Source: Eilatimonas milleporae
Lineage (GTDB): Bacteria > Pseudomonadota > Alphaproteobacteria > Sphingomonadales > Kordiimonadaceae
Direction of reading: 5' to 3'
Assembly: GCF_003688555.1 (NCBI RefSeq)
Contig: NZ_REFR01000010.1
Span: 723,466 to 787,465, forward strand
Length of the DNA stretch: 64,000 nucleotides
In this document: positions 9,027-17,555 of the stretch, piece by piece
How positions within the stretch are numbered: position 1 is the stretch's first letter
How the letters are laid out: every line of letters begins with the position of its first letter
Notes under the pieces: generated by a model
The model's input: the letters and a program-made list of their open reading frames with translations, nothing else
Database searches by the model: none
What the model was told of the DNA's origin: nothing
Made by a program: the position numbers and the translations under genes

Positions 9027-9695
9027 ATGCACTTTTTCGCTCGGACTTTTGCTGTGGGAATGGCTGTGATGATGGCGCTTTCCCTGCCGTCAAAAGCGGA
9101 TACGCCGTCCCCCTGCCCCGAGCCGCCGGCAAGCGCCATTGCCGATGTGGATACCCTGATCGCACGCTCCAGCCGGATCGCTCTGGTCACGCTGGATGCC
9201 TGGACCGGCGCCAAGCCCGATTTTGACGCCTATAAACGGCGGGCCCGCGAAAAGGAGGACCACCGGGAAAAGACCCCTCAGGGACTGGACAGGACAACGG
9301 CGCAATTGCCCCATTACCGCCTGACGGTTGTGGAAATGCTGAAAGGTCCGTCGGATGTCGGCAGCATTTTGCAGGCCGGCGCCGCCCCTGCCCCCAAAGG
9401 GGCCGTTGCCAGAATTGCCGCGGGACGAAAACCCTGGGATGAAAGCGGCGACTACCGCAAACGGATCGATATGGATTTTGATGCGCATGAAGACGACCGC
9501 TTCTGGAGCGATGCCCGCACCGGCCGGGTCCGGTTCGGCACCGGGTGTTCCCTGCAACCGCAGTTTCTTGCCGGCACACGGTATCTGCTGTTCGTCGGCC
9601 CGCCGCATGTCAAGGCCTATGAGGCTGTGCCCGCCGACGATGACCGCTGGCTGGCTTATGTCCGCGAACGTCTCAGGGATGGGAGAGCGTCGTAA
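9027..9695 (+). CDS. Secreted protein of unknown function
   Basis: The 222-residue protein begins with a clear signal peptide (hydrophobic VGMAVMMALSLPS, likely cut after SKA) and an AAGGAG site sits just ahead of the ATG. The mature part is hydrophilic. It contains two cysteines, one near the mature N-terminus (SPCPEPP) and one in FGTGCSLQP, which could form a disulfide. The C-terminal third (PQFLAGTRYLLFVG) resembles the end of small extracellular proteins that show an oligosaccharide-binding-like strand order, but I cannot assign a family. It is divergently transcribed from the metalloprotease, which may be its partner. Confidence 0.6.
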   Translation: MHFFARTFAVGMAVMMALSLPSKADTPSPCPEPPASAIADVDTLIARSSRIALVTLDAWTGAKPDFDAYKRRAREKEDHREKTPQGLDRTTAQLPHYRLTVVEMLKGPSDVGSILQAGAAPAPKGAVARIAAGRKPWDESGDYRKRIDMDFDAHEDDRFWSDARTGRVRFGTGCSLQPQFLAGTRYLLFVGPPHVKAYEAVPADDDRWLAYVRERLRDGRAS

Positions 9696-9729
9696 AGCGC
9701 GCGAACCGCGCCACCCGCGACAGAGCGAC

Positions 9730-9912
9730 ATGATGGCAAGGCCGACCCCTTCCCTGAAAAAACAATGCGTTCACGGACAAGACTATGAAAAAGCCCTGGT
9801 TGAGCGGACATTCACGGGGCAACAGATTATGCCTGATATCGTCCCGGTGCCCCTGCGGGGCGAAAAATATTTCTTGACCCGCGACCGGATTGACCGCATT
9901 TTTGATGTATAG
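9730..9912 (+). CDS. Possible small protein
   Basis: A 60-codon frame begins with two consecutive ATGs (9730 and 9733) and gives a hydrophilic peptide ending in RDRIDRIFDV. The amino-acid composition is plausible. There is no clear ribosome-binding site and no family I recognise. It may be a gene remnant at the border between chromosome and accessory DNA. Confidence 0.25.
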   Translation: MMARPTPSLKKQCVHGQDYEKALVERTFTGQQIMPDIVPVPLRGEKYFLTRDRIDRIFDV

Positions 9913-10257
9913 ACAGCGATCATGGACAGGTGCACCCGCGGGGACAGGATGGTTCCGGCGGTTTTTTTATTGCCGCTCCGTCAAAAGCCGTATGGGACAT
10001 GCCTGCGGAACCAGACAACGGCATGTATTGTCCATCCCGGAGGATCAAAAGAGACGCCGGACATGGAATAGCCCTGTCATGCAAACATGTCGTCATGGCC
10101 CGGACCATCGCATTCATGGACGTTCGGCATGAGAGGCGCGTCCTCCCGATCACATCCGGAATAGAGCCCAATCTCCGGCACCAAAGGGGGTGGTCGACCT
10201 TGTGCACCTTTGCCTGTTTTTGTAGATGGCGGATATTTCCACGGTACACATAAGCAA
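9913..10257. other. Gene-free stretch
   Basis: I see no convincing gene here. GGTTCCG near 9952 and CGGAACC near 10001 form a short inverted repeat around a T-run (9960-9968), possibly a weak terminator for the small frame upstream. The remainder carries the promoter of the DUF6998-type gene. Confidence 0.4.
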
Positions 10258-10743
10258 ATGACAAACACCCTGCACACCAAGTCGATACCCGACCTGCTGG
10301 CCCTTCATGCCGACGTGATGGAGGAATTGCGGACACGTGGCGTCGTGCGCTCGTCAAACAACCCAACCGGCGACCTTGCCGAATACATATTCTGTAAAAC
10401 TTTCGGATGGACGCAAGAAGGCAATTCCGCCAAGGCCTTTGATGCAACGGGCAGCGACGGAACACGGTATCAGATCAAGGGACGGCGTATTCATCGCCGT
10501 AACACATCACGGCAATTGTCCGCTATCCGCGACTTCGATGGGTTTGACATCCTCGCCGCCGTTCTGTTCGACGACAGATTCTGCATCACGCAGGCGGCAT
10601 TGATACCCGTGCCTCTCGTCCGGGATCGCTCGACTTATGTCAAGCACACAAACAGCCACAGATTCATGCTGTGCGACGAGGTATGGGACGTTCCTGGCGT
10701 CATCGACGTGACCGAGCGCCTGCGCGCCATCAGTTGGGACTAA
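10258..10743 (+). CDS. DUF6998-type protein (nuclease-like fold)
   Basis: The protein has 161 residues from the ATG at 10258; an upstream in-frame ATG at 10210 is less likely. The central region GDLAEYIFCKTF, then AFDATGSDGTRYQIKGRR, has the order expected of a PD-(D/E)XK-like core: an acidic helix residue, a D, then Q-x-K. I connect it with DUF6998, a family found scattered beside mobile and defence genes. Nuclease activity is inferred from the motif order only. The gene ends inside the last codons of the converging Abi_C gene, and the two may be an inherited pair. Confidence 0.55.
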   Translation: MTNTLHTKSIPDLLALHADVMEELRTRGVVRSSNNPTGDLAEYIFCKTFGWTQEGNSAKAFDATGSDGTRYQIKGRRIHRRNTSRQLSAIRDFDGFDILAAVLFDDRFCITQAALIPVPLVRDRSTYVKHTNSHRFMLCDEVWDVPGVIDVTERLRAISWD

Positions 10744-11456
10744 GCCCGTTCCTGCTGCTCCTGAAATGTCTCGACAAGAAAGGTGGCAATCGCGCCGGCC
10801 GTGTTGACAGCAAGGCTGGCATGGCGCGGCGAGGGTCTTACGGGCGACTTGCCGCCGCGTCCATGCGAGTCAGACAGCCGATTGCGTAAAGTCCCAATGC
10901 CGTTGACAAGGTTCGCGGCACTTCCGAGGATCTCCTTGATCGGCCTTTCTGTGTGCTGATTTGGCGCGAGGCTCAACGCTTTCGCGACACTCGCATACAG
11001 CTTGGGTAAATCTTCTCTTTCGCTGTAAGTCAGGCTCATCTCATCCAGAATGCGCTTGGTGACTGTCTCAAGCAGGGTCCGTGCGGCCGTGATCGCACCT
11101 TCTGGATCAGTATTGCGCCGGGAAAGAGCCTTCTGCCAAACGGCATGAACACTGTCCACATCGAACGTTTCCAATGTATCGGAAGCAATCTTGTCAACCG
11201 GTGCAGTGTTCCGCCCCTCCAGATGATCCATCAGGGGCGTGAAAGCATCGTTGATAATTTGCCGCCGTTGCTCATAGGTGTCCGCCTCCTGCTTGATATA
11301 GGGCCAAAAAGCATTGAGGCTGTGATGGGTGCGCACGAATGGCGGAAGAAGATTAGATATGATAGGATCGGCCATAAACTCACGGCGTAAGTGTTCATAA
11401 ATATGGCCAGCATTTGAGCCGCCCGTAGCCGCCTCAATCAGGATACTCTCCATCAT
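10740..11456 (-). CDS. Abortive infection protein, Abi_C domain
   Basis: The protein has 238 residues. The C-terminal half, from about residue 110, is a clear Abi_C (abortive infection C-terminus) domain: DPEGAITAARTLLETVTKRI, then EDLPKLYASVAKALSL, GIGTLRNRLSDSHG and HASLAVNTAGAIATFLVETF. The domain is HEPN-related and occurs in proteins that stop phage growth by killing or arresting the host. RNRLSDSH supplies the arginine and histidine expected of an active HEPN RNase. The N-terminal 100 residues are helical and of unknown role. The gene overlaps the end of the convergent gene by four bases and sits next to the microcin cluster. Confidence 0.75.
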   Translation of the reverse strand: MMESILIEAATGGSNAGHIYEHLRREFMADPIISNLLPPFVRTHHSLNAFWPYIKQEADTYEQRRQIINDAFTPLMDHLEGRNTAPVDKIASDTLETFDVDSVHAVWQKALSRRNTDPEGAITAARTLLETVTKRILDEMSLTYSEREDLPKLYASVAKALSLAPNQHTERPIKEILGSAANLVNGIGTLRNRLSDSHGRGGKSPVRPSPRHASLAVNTAGAIATFLVETFQEQQERA

Positions 11457-11593
11457 CGAAGCCTACTCGATAATGGCGTTTGGTATGTCATCAATGTCGA
11501 TCATCTCAGTCCAGACTGGTTTCTTTGCCTTCTATAGCTGAACTTCTGTCCGTCCGCACCCCATCCTCCATAAAGCCAGTAAATGAAAGGCGC

Positions 11594-12841
11594 CTATACA
11601 CGCCCCTTCAAAGCCAGTATCGGATCGAGCAGCCATTCGACAAGCGAGCGCTTTTCCAGTGTCACATCCGCTTTCAGGATCATACCGGCTTTCAACAGCA
11701 CGTGTTGCCCCCCTGCCGGTACCGTTTGGCTATCAAGTGCCACATTCGCCACATAGAAGCTTTCCTGCATCGCGACCGGTGTCTGCAATTCGGCGGGGGT
11801 CAATATGCTGGCGGAAATCTCCGTGACCTCACCGGTAAACACACCAAACCGCTGGTAGGGAAACGCATCATACTGGATGCGGGCCTTTTGCCCGGTTGCG
11901 ATCAGGCCGGCGGCACGGCTGGGCACCAGCAGGCGCGCTTGCAGGCGCGACCCCGCCGGTCTGACCGCCGCAGCGGGCACCCCCGGCTTTATGACCGCCC
12001 CGACCGAGATAAAAACCCCGCTTACCGTGCCGTCAACCGCACTGGTCAACACATAGCCGCTGTTTTGCGCCAGTGTGGATTTCCGCTGCCGCAACCCTTC
12101 CAGCCGCTCAGCCAGGCGGGCCCGCTCATCGTCAAAACGATATCCGATCAGGCCAAGGTCACTGTCCGTCTGCTTCAGGGCCGCTTGCGCCGACAGGGTT
12201 TCACGCTCAAGCGAGACCAGCGACTGTCTCAGGCTCAGCATCGTCTCCCGCCGCTCGCGCGCGAGACGGGCCGGCATATGTCCTTTTTCAGCAAGATCCT
12301 CAGCCGTTTCAAGCGTGGTCCGCGCCAGCGAAAGACGTTCCTCCAGCAAACCCTTTTCTTCCCAAAGGGCGGTCAGTGCGGCGCTTTGGCTCCGCCTTTT
12401 TTCCTCCAATGCGGCCTTTTCGCGCTTTTGACGATCCGGCAGGGTTTCTATCCGGCGTGTAACGTCATCAAGCTCACGCTCTACCGAGTCCAGCAGTTCA
12501 GCTTGCGCACTCACACCGGACGGCAACATGTTTTCCAGCCGGATGCGGGCGATCGGCGCCCCCTTGTCCAGCCGGTCACCGGGACTGGCATAGATGGCCT
12601 CCACGATACCGCCGCGCTGGCTCATGATCTGCGAAAGGCCCCCTTCGGGCACCAGATAGCCGGACACCGTTTCCTTGCGGGCATAGGATTGGCTGGCCAA
12701 AAACAGGCCCGCCGCCAAGATTACAATAAACAGCAGCCCCGTGACGATGTGGTAGCTTAACGGCTGCATCAGGATCACCTCGCCCCACAGCCGGGTCCTT
12801 TGATGTTCCAAAGCTTCCTGGCGAAAAAGCGGCAACGTCAT
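11594..12841 (-). CDS. HlyD/CvaA-type periplasmic adaptor for peptide export
   Basis: The 415-residue protein has one N-terminal membrane helix (about residues 32-50, VTGLLFIVILAAGLFLA). It then has a biotinyl/lipoyl half-motif (GGIVEAIYASPGDRLDKG), a long coiled coil (about residues 110-245), the second lipoyl half (SAVDGTVSGVFISVGAVI) and a beta-barrel domain. This is the membrane-fusion protein of type I secretion as in colicin V export (CvaA). It should connect the C39 ABC transporter in the inner membrane to a TolC-like outer-membrane channel, which is not in the window. It overlaps the transporter gene by four bases and ends the microcin operon. Confidence 0.88.
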   Translation of the reverse strand: MTLPLFRQEALEHQRTRLWGEVILMQPLSYHIVTGLLFIVILAAGLFLASQSYARKETVSGYLVPEGGLSQIMSQRGGIVEAIYASPGDRLDKGAPIARIRLENMLPSGVSAQAELLDSVERELDDVTRRIETLPDRQKREKAALEEKRRSQSAALTALWEEKGLLEERLSLARTTLETAEDLAEKGHMPARLARERRETMLSLRQSLVSLERETLSAQAALKQTDSDLGLIGYRFDDERARLAERLEGLRQRKSTLAQNSGYVLTSAVDGTVSGVFISVGAVIKPGVPAAAVRPAGSRLQARLLVPSRAAGLIATGQKARIQYDAFPYQRFGVFTGEVTEISASILTPAELQTPVAMQESFYVANVALDSQTVPAGGQHVLLKAGMILKADVTLEKRSLVEWLLDPILALKGRV

Positions 12842-14982
12842 TCGGCGGCCTCAAGCATCGGCATGGAAACCGGCACCTCATGCAGTCCTTCCGGTGTCAA
12901 CGCCAGAATCCGGTCAGCTGCCGTGATCAAGGCTGGGCGGTGTGCAATCACGACACGGGTAATCGGTAAATTCCGGACCACCTTGGCGACATGCCGTTCC
13001 GTATGCCCGTCCAGGTTTGCCGTTCCCTCATCCAGAAAAAGCAGGCGCGGTTTCCGATACAGAGCACGGGCCAGCAGCAGCCGTTGACGCTGACCGCCGG
13101 ACAGCGTTGTCCCCATATCTCCGACAAGGCTGTTATAGCCCATCGGCATGGCGGCAATATCCCGGTCCAGAGCCGCCAGCCGGGCACAGGTTTCTAACCG
13201 CTCCATATCGATAAGGGGATCGAAAAAGCTGATATTGTCCGCAACCGACCCGGACAGAAGTTGATCATCCTGCATTACCACCCCGAGATTGGCGCGGTAC
13301 GCCTGCGGCCCCAAAGTTTTCAACTGTACGCCGTCGATACGTACTTCCCCTTCCTGCGGGCTTAGCAACCCCAAGAGAATTTTCAGCAATGTCGTTTTGC
13401 CTGCACCGGATGGTCCGACAAGGGCGACCATCTCACCAGCAGTAATATGCAAAGCTACATTCTTTAAGGTCCAAGGTTCATGCTCACCATAACGGTAGGA
13501 CACATTGTTCAGTTCAATATCGCCGCGTAGTCTTCGGCGCCGGATCATCGCCGGTGCGGGATCATCCGGCGTTATCTCGGGGGCTGTATGAACAATGTCC
13601 GCAAGGCGGCTGAGATGCAGCTTCAGCATCCGCAATTTGATCACTTCATCGATGACGGCATTGATCCGGCTGGAAAACTGCCCGGAATAGGACTGGTACG
13701 CGAACAACATACCCAGGGTCATTGCCCCACCGATCACCTGATGCGCCCCCATATACAGCACCAGAATGCTCTGCCCCAGGCCGACAATACCGGTTGCGGA
13801 CCCCAGATTGATGTTGAAGCGCGCCAGAGACAATTGCGCGTTCAGGGTTTCGGCCTTGCGGTTCTGCCACTGGCTTTCCCGCGCCGTTTCCTGTCCGAAT
13901 ATCTTGATGGCACGCGCCGCGCGGATCGTCTCAAGAAAGGTGCTGTCCTCCTTGGCGGACAGGTTGAGGATATCCTCATTCTTGCGTTTGACGATGGGAA
14001 AGGTCAGCCAATCCACCAGGAATCCGAAGGCCAGAAACCCCAACACCATCAACGTCAGTTCCACACTGTAGAGAAACGCCATGATCAATGTGCCCACGGC
14101 CATGAGGCCGTCCAGCACCACCGAGACGATGCCGTTTGTGAACAGTTCCTTCACCGGTGCGAGAGAGCCGAAACGGGAGGTGATGTCCCCCACATGCCGC
14201 TTCTCGAAAAACTCCAGTGGCAGGCGCAGCAGGTGCCGGAACAGATTGACCGTCATCTGAAATCCCAGCGCATTGGAAAAATACAGCATCGCATGGGCGC
14301 GTAGATGCGTAACCGCCAGGTTCATCAGTCCCATGAGGCCGAACCCCAATGCCAGCACCAACAGAAAGTCGCTGTCCTGCTTGGTGATGGCATCGTCAAC
14401 GACCATTTGCTGGTACAGCGGCGTCACCAATGCGAACACCTGAAGAAAGGCCGACAGGATAAAAGCCTGTACCATGCTGCCCTTCAGTCCCCTGATCCGG
14501 GACCAGAAATCGTTCAGATGAACCGGCTGTACCTCTTCCCTTTTCTTGAAATCTGGAGCCGGACGCAGCTCAAGCGCAACCCCCGTGAAATGCCTGGAGA
14601 CCGTCTCAAGCGGCAGTTTCACACGCCCGCGTGCCGGGTCATGAAGAACAGCATGGGTCTTTGTCGCTTTCACCAGAACGAGAAAATGGCTCATGTCCCA
14701 ATGCAGGATGGCAGGCCCCTGAAGTGTGGGCAGGTCCTCAAGCTCGATCCGCACAGCCCGCGCGACAAGAGAAAGCTCCGACGCCATGTCGGTCAACGCC
14801 GTCAGGCTGGCCCCTTTGAGAGAAACAGGGAATCGCCTGCGCAACACCGACAGATCCACCCGGTATCCGTGGTAGGCCGCGATCATGGCCAGACAGGCAA
14901 GACCACACTCAGCGGCCTCCGCTTGATGGATGACAGGAACCTTGGACCCAAGACCCGGCATGGCAAACGGCGCGGCGGTCAT
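12838..14982 (-). CDS. Peptidase C39-containing ABC exporter (microcin processing and export)
   Basis: The 714-residue protein has three domains. The N-terminal peptidase C39 domain (about 1-135) has catalytic C26 in AECGLACLA, H99 in WDMSHFLVL, D115 in HDPARG and the oxyanion glutamine Q20. Such domains cut leader peptides after Gly-Gly. The membrane domain (about 165-440) has several hydrophobic helices. The ATPase has Walker A GPSGAGKTTL, signature LSGGQRQRLLLARAL and Walker B LLFLDEGTANLD. The protein is of normal length and all catalytic residues are present. It should cleave and export the double-glycine precursor encoded at 16119-16505, together with the overlapping HlyD-type adaptor. 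Confidence 0.92.
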   Translation of the reverse strand: MTAAPFAMPGLGSKVPVIHQAEAAECGLACLAMIAAYHGYRVDLSVLRRRFPVSLKGASLTALTDMASELSLVARAVRIELEDLPTLQGPAILHWDMSHFLVLVKATKTHAVLHDPARGRVKLPLETVSRHFTGVALELRPAPDFKKREEVQPVHLNDFWSRIRGLKGSMVQAFILSAFLQVFALVTPLYQQMVVDDAITKQDSDFLLVLALGFGLMGLMNLAVTHLRAHAMLYFSNALGFQMTVNLFRHLLRLPLEFFEKRHVGDITSRFGSLAPVKELFTNGIVSVVLDGLMAVGTLIMAFLYSVELTLMVLGFLAFGFLVDWLTFPIVKRKNEDILNLSAKEDSTFLETIRAARAIKIFGQETARESQWQNRKAETLNAQLSLARFNINLGSATGIVGLGQSILVLYMGAHQVIGGAMTLGMLFAYQSYSGQFSSRINAVIDEVIKLRMLKLHLSRLADIVHTAPEITPDDPAPAMIRRRRLRGDIELNNVSYRYGEHEPWTLKNVALHITAGEMVALVGPSGAGKTTLLKILLGLLSPQEGEVRIDGVQLKTLGPQAYRANLGVVMQDDQLLSGSVADNISFFDPLIDMERLETCARLAALDRDIAAMPMGYNSLVGDMGTTLSGGQRQRLLLARALYRKPRLLFLDEGTANLDGHTERHVAKVVRNLPITRVVIAHRPALITAADRILALTPEGLHEVPVSMPMLEAAE

Positions 14983-14995
14983 ACGATCCTCCGGA

Positions 14996-15769
14996 TCAGC
15001 CGCTAAAGAGCGACCCGCCTTCGAGTATCAGATAGACAGCATTGTTCAGCCCATGTAGCCCGATGCATGGCCAGACAGACCCGGTTTTTTCGCGCACCGC
15101 TCCTAGCGCCAGCCCCAGGAAAAACAACGGCAGCCAATTAGCTACACTCAGATGGGCACTTGCAAACAGGGCAGCGGTAACGATAACGGCCAGTATCGGC
15201 GACATGCGTTGTTGCAAGCCACTTTGCAGATAGCCGCGCAACACCACTTCCTCCATGACGGGAGCGATCACCAGAAAGACCGCGCAAGTCCAAACCGCGT
15301 GCGGCAGCCAGAGCCCCTCTATAAATGGCGCATTGCCGGGAAAAGGCATGCCCGAGTACTGAGTTAACCAGATGAAATACGGCGCCTGCACCACACGCAA
15401 GATGACATAAGTCACCGCGACCAGCCCAAGCGTGTTCAGAAGTGTACCAGAAGCAGGCTGCCAGCCAATTAAGGATGCCCTTTCAGGGCCATGCCGGTGC
15501 ATGTCATTCCTGATCCATATGCCGACAGCTAGGATGGCCGCCATGCCTTGCCCAATCGTCAGGACGGCGGTCGGATTCCAAGGGCCGGTGGCTTGAAAAT
15601 CCGCGCCCAGAAATCCGAGACTGAAGCCCAAAACCAGCCCCAATGCCAGCTCCACACCCAGCCACAGGCAAAGGGGCTTGAAGCCGAGCCAAGGCAAAGA
15701 GGAACGGCTATCAAGGTTAATGGCGTCCACCGACAGAGCCATGGTATCGTCGAAGGAACCGGATGGCAT
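14996..15769 (-). CDS. CPBP-family intramembrane protease (possible immunity or accessory protein)
   Basis: The 257-residue protein has about seven hydrophobic segments. The CPBP (CAAX protease/bacteriocin-processing) motifs are present: PVMEEVVLRGYL with the paired glutamates, then a histidine in SAHLSVANW and GLHGLNNAVYL. Members are intramembrane proteases, and several act as self-immunity or processing proteins in bacteriocin clusters. An AAAGG ribosome site precedes the ATG. It lies between the small membrane gene and the exporter, so immunity or an accessory maturation step is the likely role. Which of the two applies is not decided by the sequence. Confidence 0.82.
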   Translation of the reverse strand: MPSGSFDDTMALSVDAINLDSRSSLPWLGFKPLCLWLGVELALGLVLGFSLGFLGADFQATGPWNPTAVLTIGQGMAAILAVGIWIRNDMHRHGPERASLIGWQPASGTLLNTLGLVAVTYVILRVVQAPYFIWLTQYSGMPFPGNAPFIEGLWLPHAVWTCAVFLVIAPVMEEVVLRGYLQSGLQQRMSPILAVIVTAALFASAHLSVANWLPLFFLGLALGAVREKTGSVWPCIGLHGLNNAVYLILEGGSLFSG

Positions 15770-15854
15770 GACGGGCCTTTCTGCTAGGCTCTAAAATCTT
15801 TGAGCTTCAGTGTTTTCTTGATCAATTCGATAAATTAAAACGTTGATGACACAG

Positions 15855-16049
15855 CTAATTTTCATCAGCCTTAGTAATTTTTCTATTTTTTGATATTATA
15901 TCCAAAGTAGAATGCAGAATTACCATCAGAATGATGGCATAATAACTTAATCCTGTATTCAGAAAATATACCAAACCCAAATATATCAAAGAATATATAA
16001 CCAAATAGGTAATCAATATTCTCAAACATGTTTTAATGGATAAATTCAT
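15855..16049 (-). CDS. Small two-helix membrane protein, immunity candidate
   Basis: The protein has 64 residues, with a GGAG site 9 bases ahead of the ATG. Two hydrophobic helices (ILITYLVIYSLIYLGLVYF and YYAIILMVILHSTLDII) are followed by a charged tail, KNRKITKADEN. It is strikingly AT-rich compared with the exporter genes. Size, topology and position directly after the precursor gene are those of bacteriocin immunity proteins, which protect the producer at the inner membrane. No sequence family is recognised, so immunity is inferred from context. Confidence 0.6.
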   Translation of the reverse strand: MNLSIKTCLRILITYLVIYSLIYLGLVYFLNTGLSYYAIILMVILHSTLDIISKNRKITKADEN

Positions 16050-16065
16050 CTTGTTTCTCCGACAA

Positions 16066-16092
16066 AATGGCGGGCTTCAATAGCCCGCCATT
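16066..16092 (-). terminator. Intercistronic hairpin after the microcin gene
   Basis: AATGGCGGGC (16066-16075) and GCCCGCCATT (16083-16092) form a perfect ten-base-pair stem with a seven-base loop. On the minus strand the stem is followed by TTTTG. It lies between the precursor stop and the ribosome site of the next gene. It probably acts as a partial terminator or mRNA stabiliser that raises precursor levels over the export genes. Confidence 0.75.
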
Positions 16093-16118
16093 CCCCCGCT
16101 AAGGGCATTTAGTCAGGA

Positions 16119-16505
16119 TCAATTGCTGATCTCTTCCACGGTAACGGTGCCATCGCGCTGGCTCCGATCAACACCACCGCCCCAATAAGACGACCATTGA
16201 TTTGCCACAGCCGCTGTAAACCCGACGAGAGCACCTGCGACACCTCCGCGCACGCTTGGTGCTCTGCCGTTGGTAGCATCAGTTGCCGCCCCACCGGCAG
16301 CGCCGGCGCTAACGCCATCACGAATATCGTTCACCATACTGTTGTGAGACCGGTTCAACCGGTCTACGCCGGCCCAATCCGGACCATCAAATCCACGTGC
16401 CCGATACCATTGCGTGATTTCATTGCGGTCATTGCGCCCCCCGGAAACCTGAGACATCTCCGCAGCGCTCAGTTCCCTTCTGGTAGTCCTTCTGCTATTC
16501 TTCAT
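16119..16505 (-). CDS. Class II microcin-type precursor with double-glycine leader
   Basis: The protein has 128 residues, preceded by a strong AAAAGGAG site. The leader, residues 1-23, is canonical: RELSAAEMSQVSGG with the cut expected after G23. The 105-residue mature part starts RNDRNEITQWYRARG. It has a glycine/alanine-rich hydrophobic middle (GVSAGAAGGAATDA; GGVAGALVGFTAAVANQW) and an acidic end, TVTVEEISN. It contains no cysteine, so no disulfide or lanthionine is possible. The overall plan, a long Gly/Ala-rich membrane-seeking body behind a short GG leader, is that of colicin V-like microcins. It is the first gene of a cluster with a C39 exporter, HlyD adaptor and probable immunity genes. 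Target and potency are unknown. Confidence 0.82.
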   Translation of the reverse strand: MKNSRRTTRRELSAAEMSQVSGGRNDRNEITQWYRARGFDGPDWAGVDRLNRSHNSMVNDIRDGVSAGAAGGAATDATNGRAPSVRGGVAGALVGFTAAVANQWSSYWGGGVDRSQRDGTVTVEEISN

Positions 16506-17555
16506 CGGTCAAATCTCCTTTTAGACTCGGTTTGACATCGGTGGTCCGGGCTGTTGCCTCAGCCTGGGCCACTCACCACACGGGAAAGACGTTTTTGAAC
16601 AAGGCTTCCCCGCCTTCACCACCATTCTCATGCATGAACATGGTCAGTAGCGAACTCTACTTGTTCTTTATTTAATAGATTGGATTATTCGGATTTTACT
16701 GTAAGCGTTTTAAGCGTGACTTATCACCAACTCCTGTTTCACAAAAAACGCCTGAGATTATCTTTTCTGAACGTGTTGTCCTTATGGTTAAAACCCTTTA
16801 TCAAACGGCATTTCCCGTCAAGGATGTTTTTCTTTCACCCATACAAGAGAGCCACATAACCAAGTATAATATGTTGATTTTATTAAATGTTTTACGTTTG
16901 GATTTTTTTAACTCAATGCATTTGCATGACTATCGACCCGAATATCTAATTTTAGTGATTAATATATTTTTACTTTAAAAATTTGATTTTTATTTTTAAT
17001 TTTTGGGCTTATAAATCCAGCTCAAAATAATGAAAATATTAAACCGTCAACTTCAATAAAAAAGATGGCCGATACTATATTCATCACTATGCCGTAATCG
17101 ATATAAATCATAATCATTAAATCAGAGACTAAACTATAATTATACTGGTAATATGTAATAAAAACACCGATTGACCGAATACACAGCTTACTACCTTAGA
17201 AAAACTATGGCGCTGATTCTTACAACCATCGCCTGTGAACTTTATGAAACCGTGAGTTTGCTCTTACCAAAGTGCCTTCAATCATCATCAACACTCATAG
17301 CCCGTCGTCTAAGATGGCATGCCAGATCATTGACCCAACAACCCAATGATTTGGCCAAACGGTCATTACTATCTAAGCAAGCCCCCACGAAATGATGCTG
17401 ACGGCGCTGGCGAATGGGCGTGATACGCGCTTGACGCTTCTTGCACCGACTGCACCGTGTTTTGCTTTGTATAAAATGTGATTAATTTCAGATGGGTAAT
17501 ATTGATCGATTGTGGTGCCATAATCGGCTGAAACTGATAAAAACCTGGTAGTATT
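16506..17555. other. AT-rich gene-poor stretch with the microcin promoter
   Basis: The first part (16506-16750) must hold the microcin promoter. It contains a repeated AAGCG around TTTT (16707-16720) and a 22-codon minus-strand frame (16573-16641) of doubtful meaning. From about 16760 to 17170 the DNA is strongly AT-rich, with only short frames of improbable composition. Such regions are typical of junctions between horizontally acquired modules. I see no tRNA, integrase or clear gene in it. Confidence 0.5.

Noticed and set aside
16784..16978. 64-codon plus-strand frame in the AT-rich spacer
   Set aside because: It lacks a ribosome site, its composition follows the AT bias, and it resembles nothing.
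17171..17395. 74-codon plus-strand frame
   Set aside because: There is no ribosome site and no plausible domain. It probably arises by chance in the spacer.
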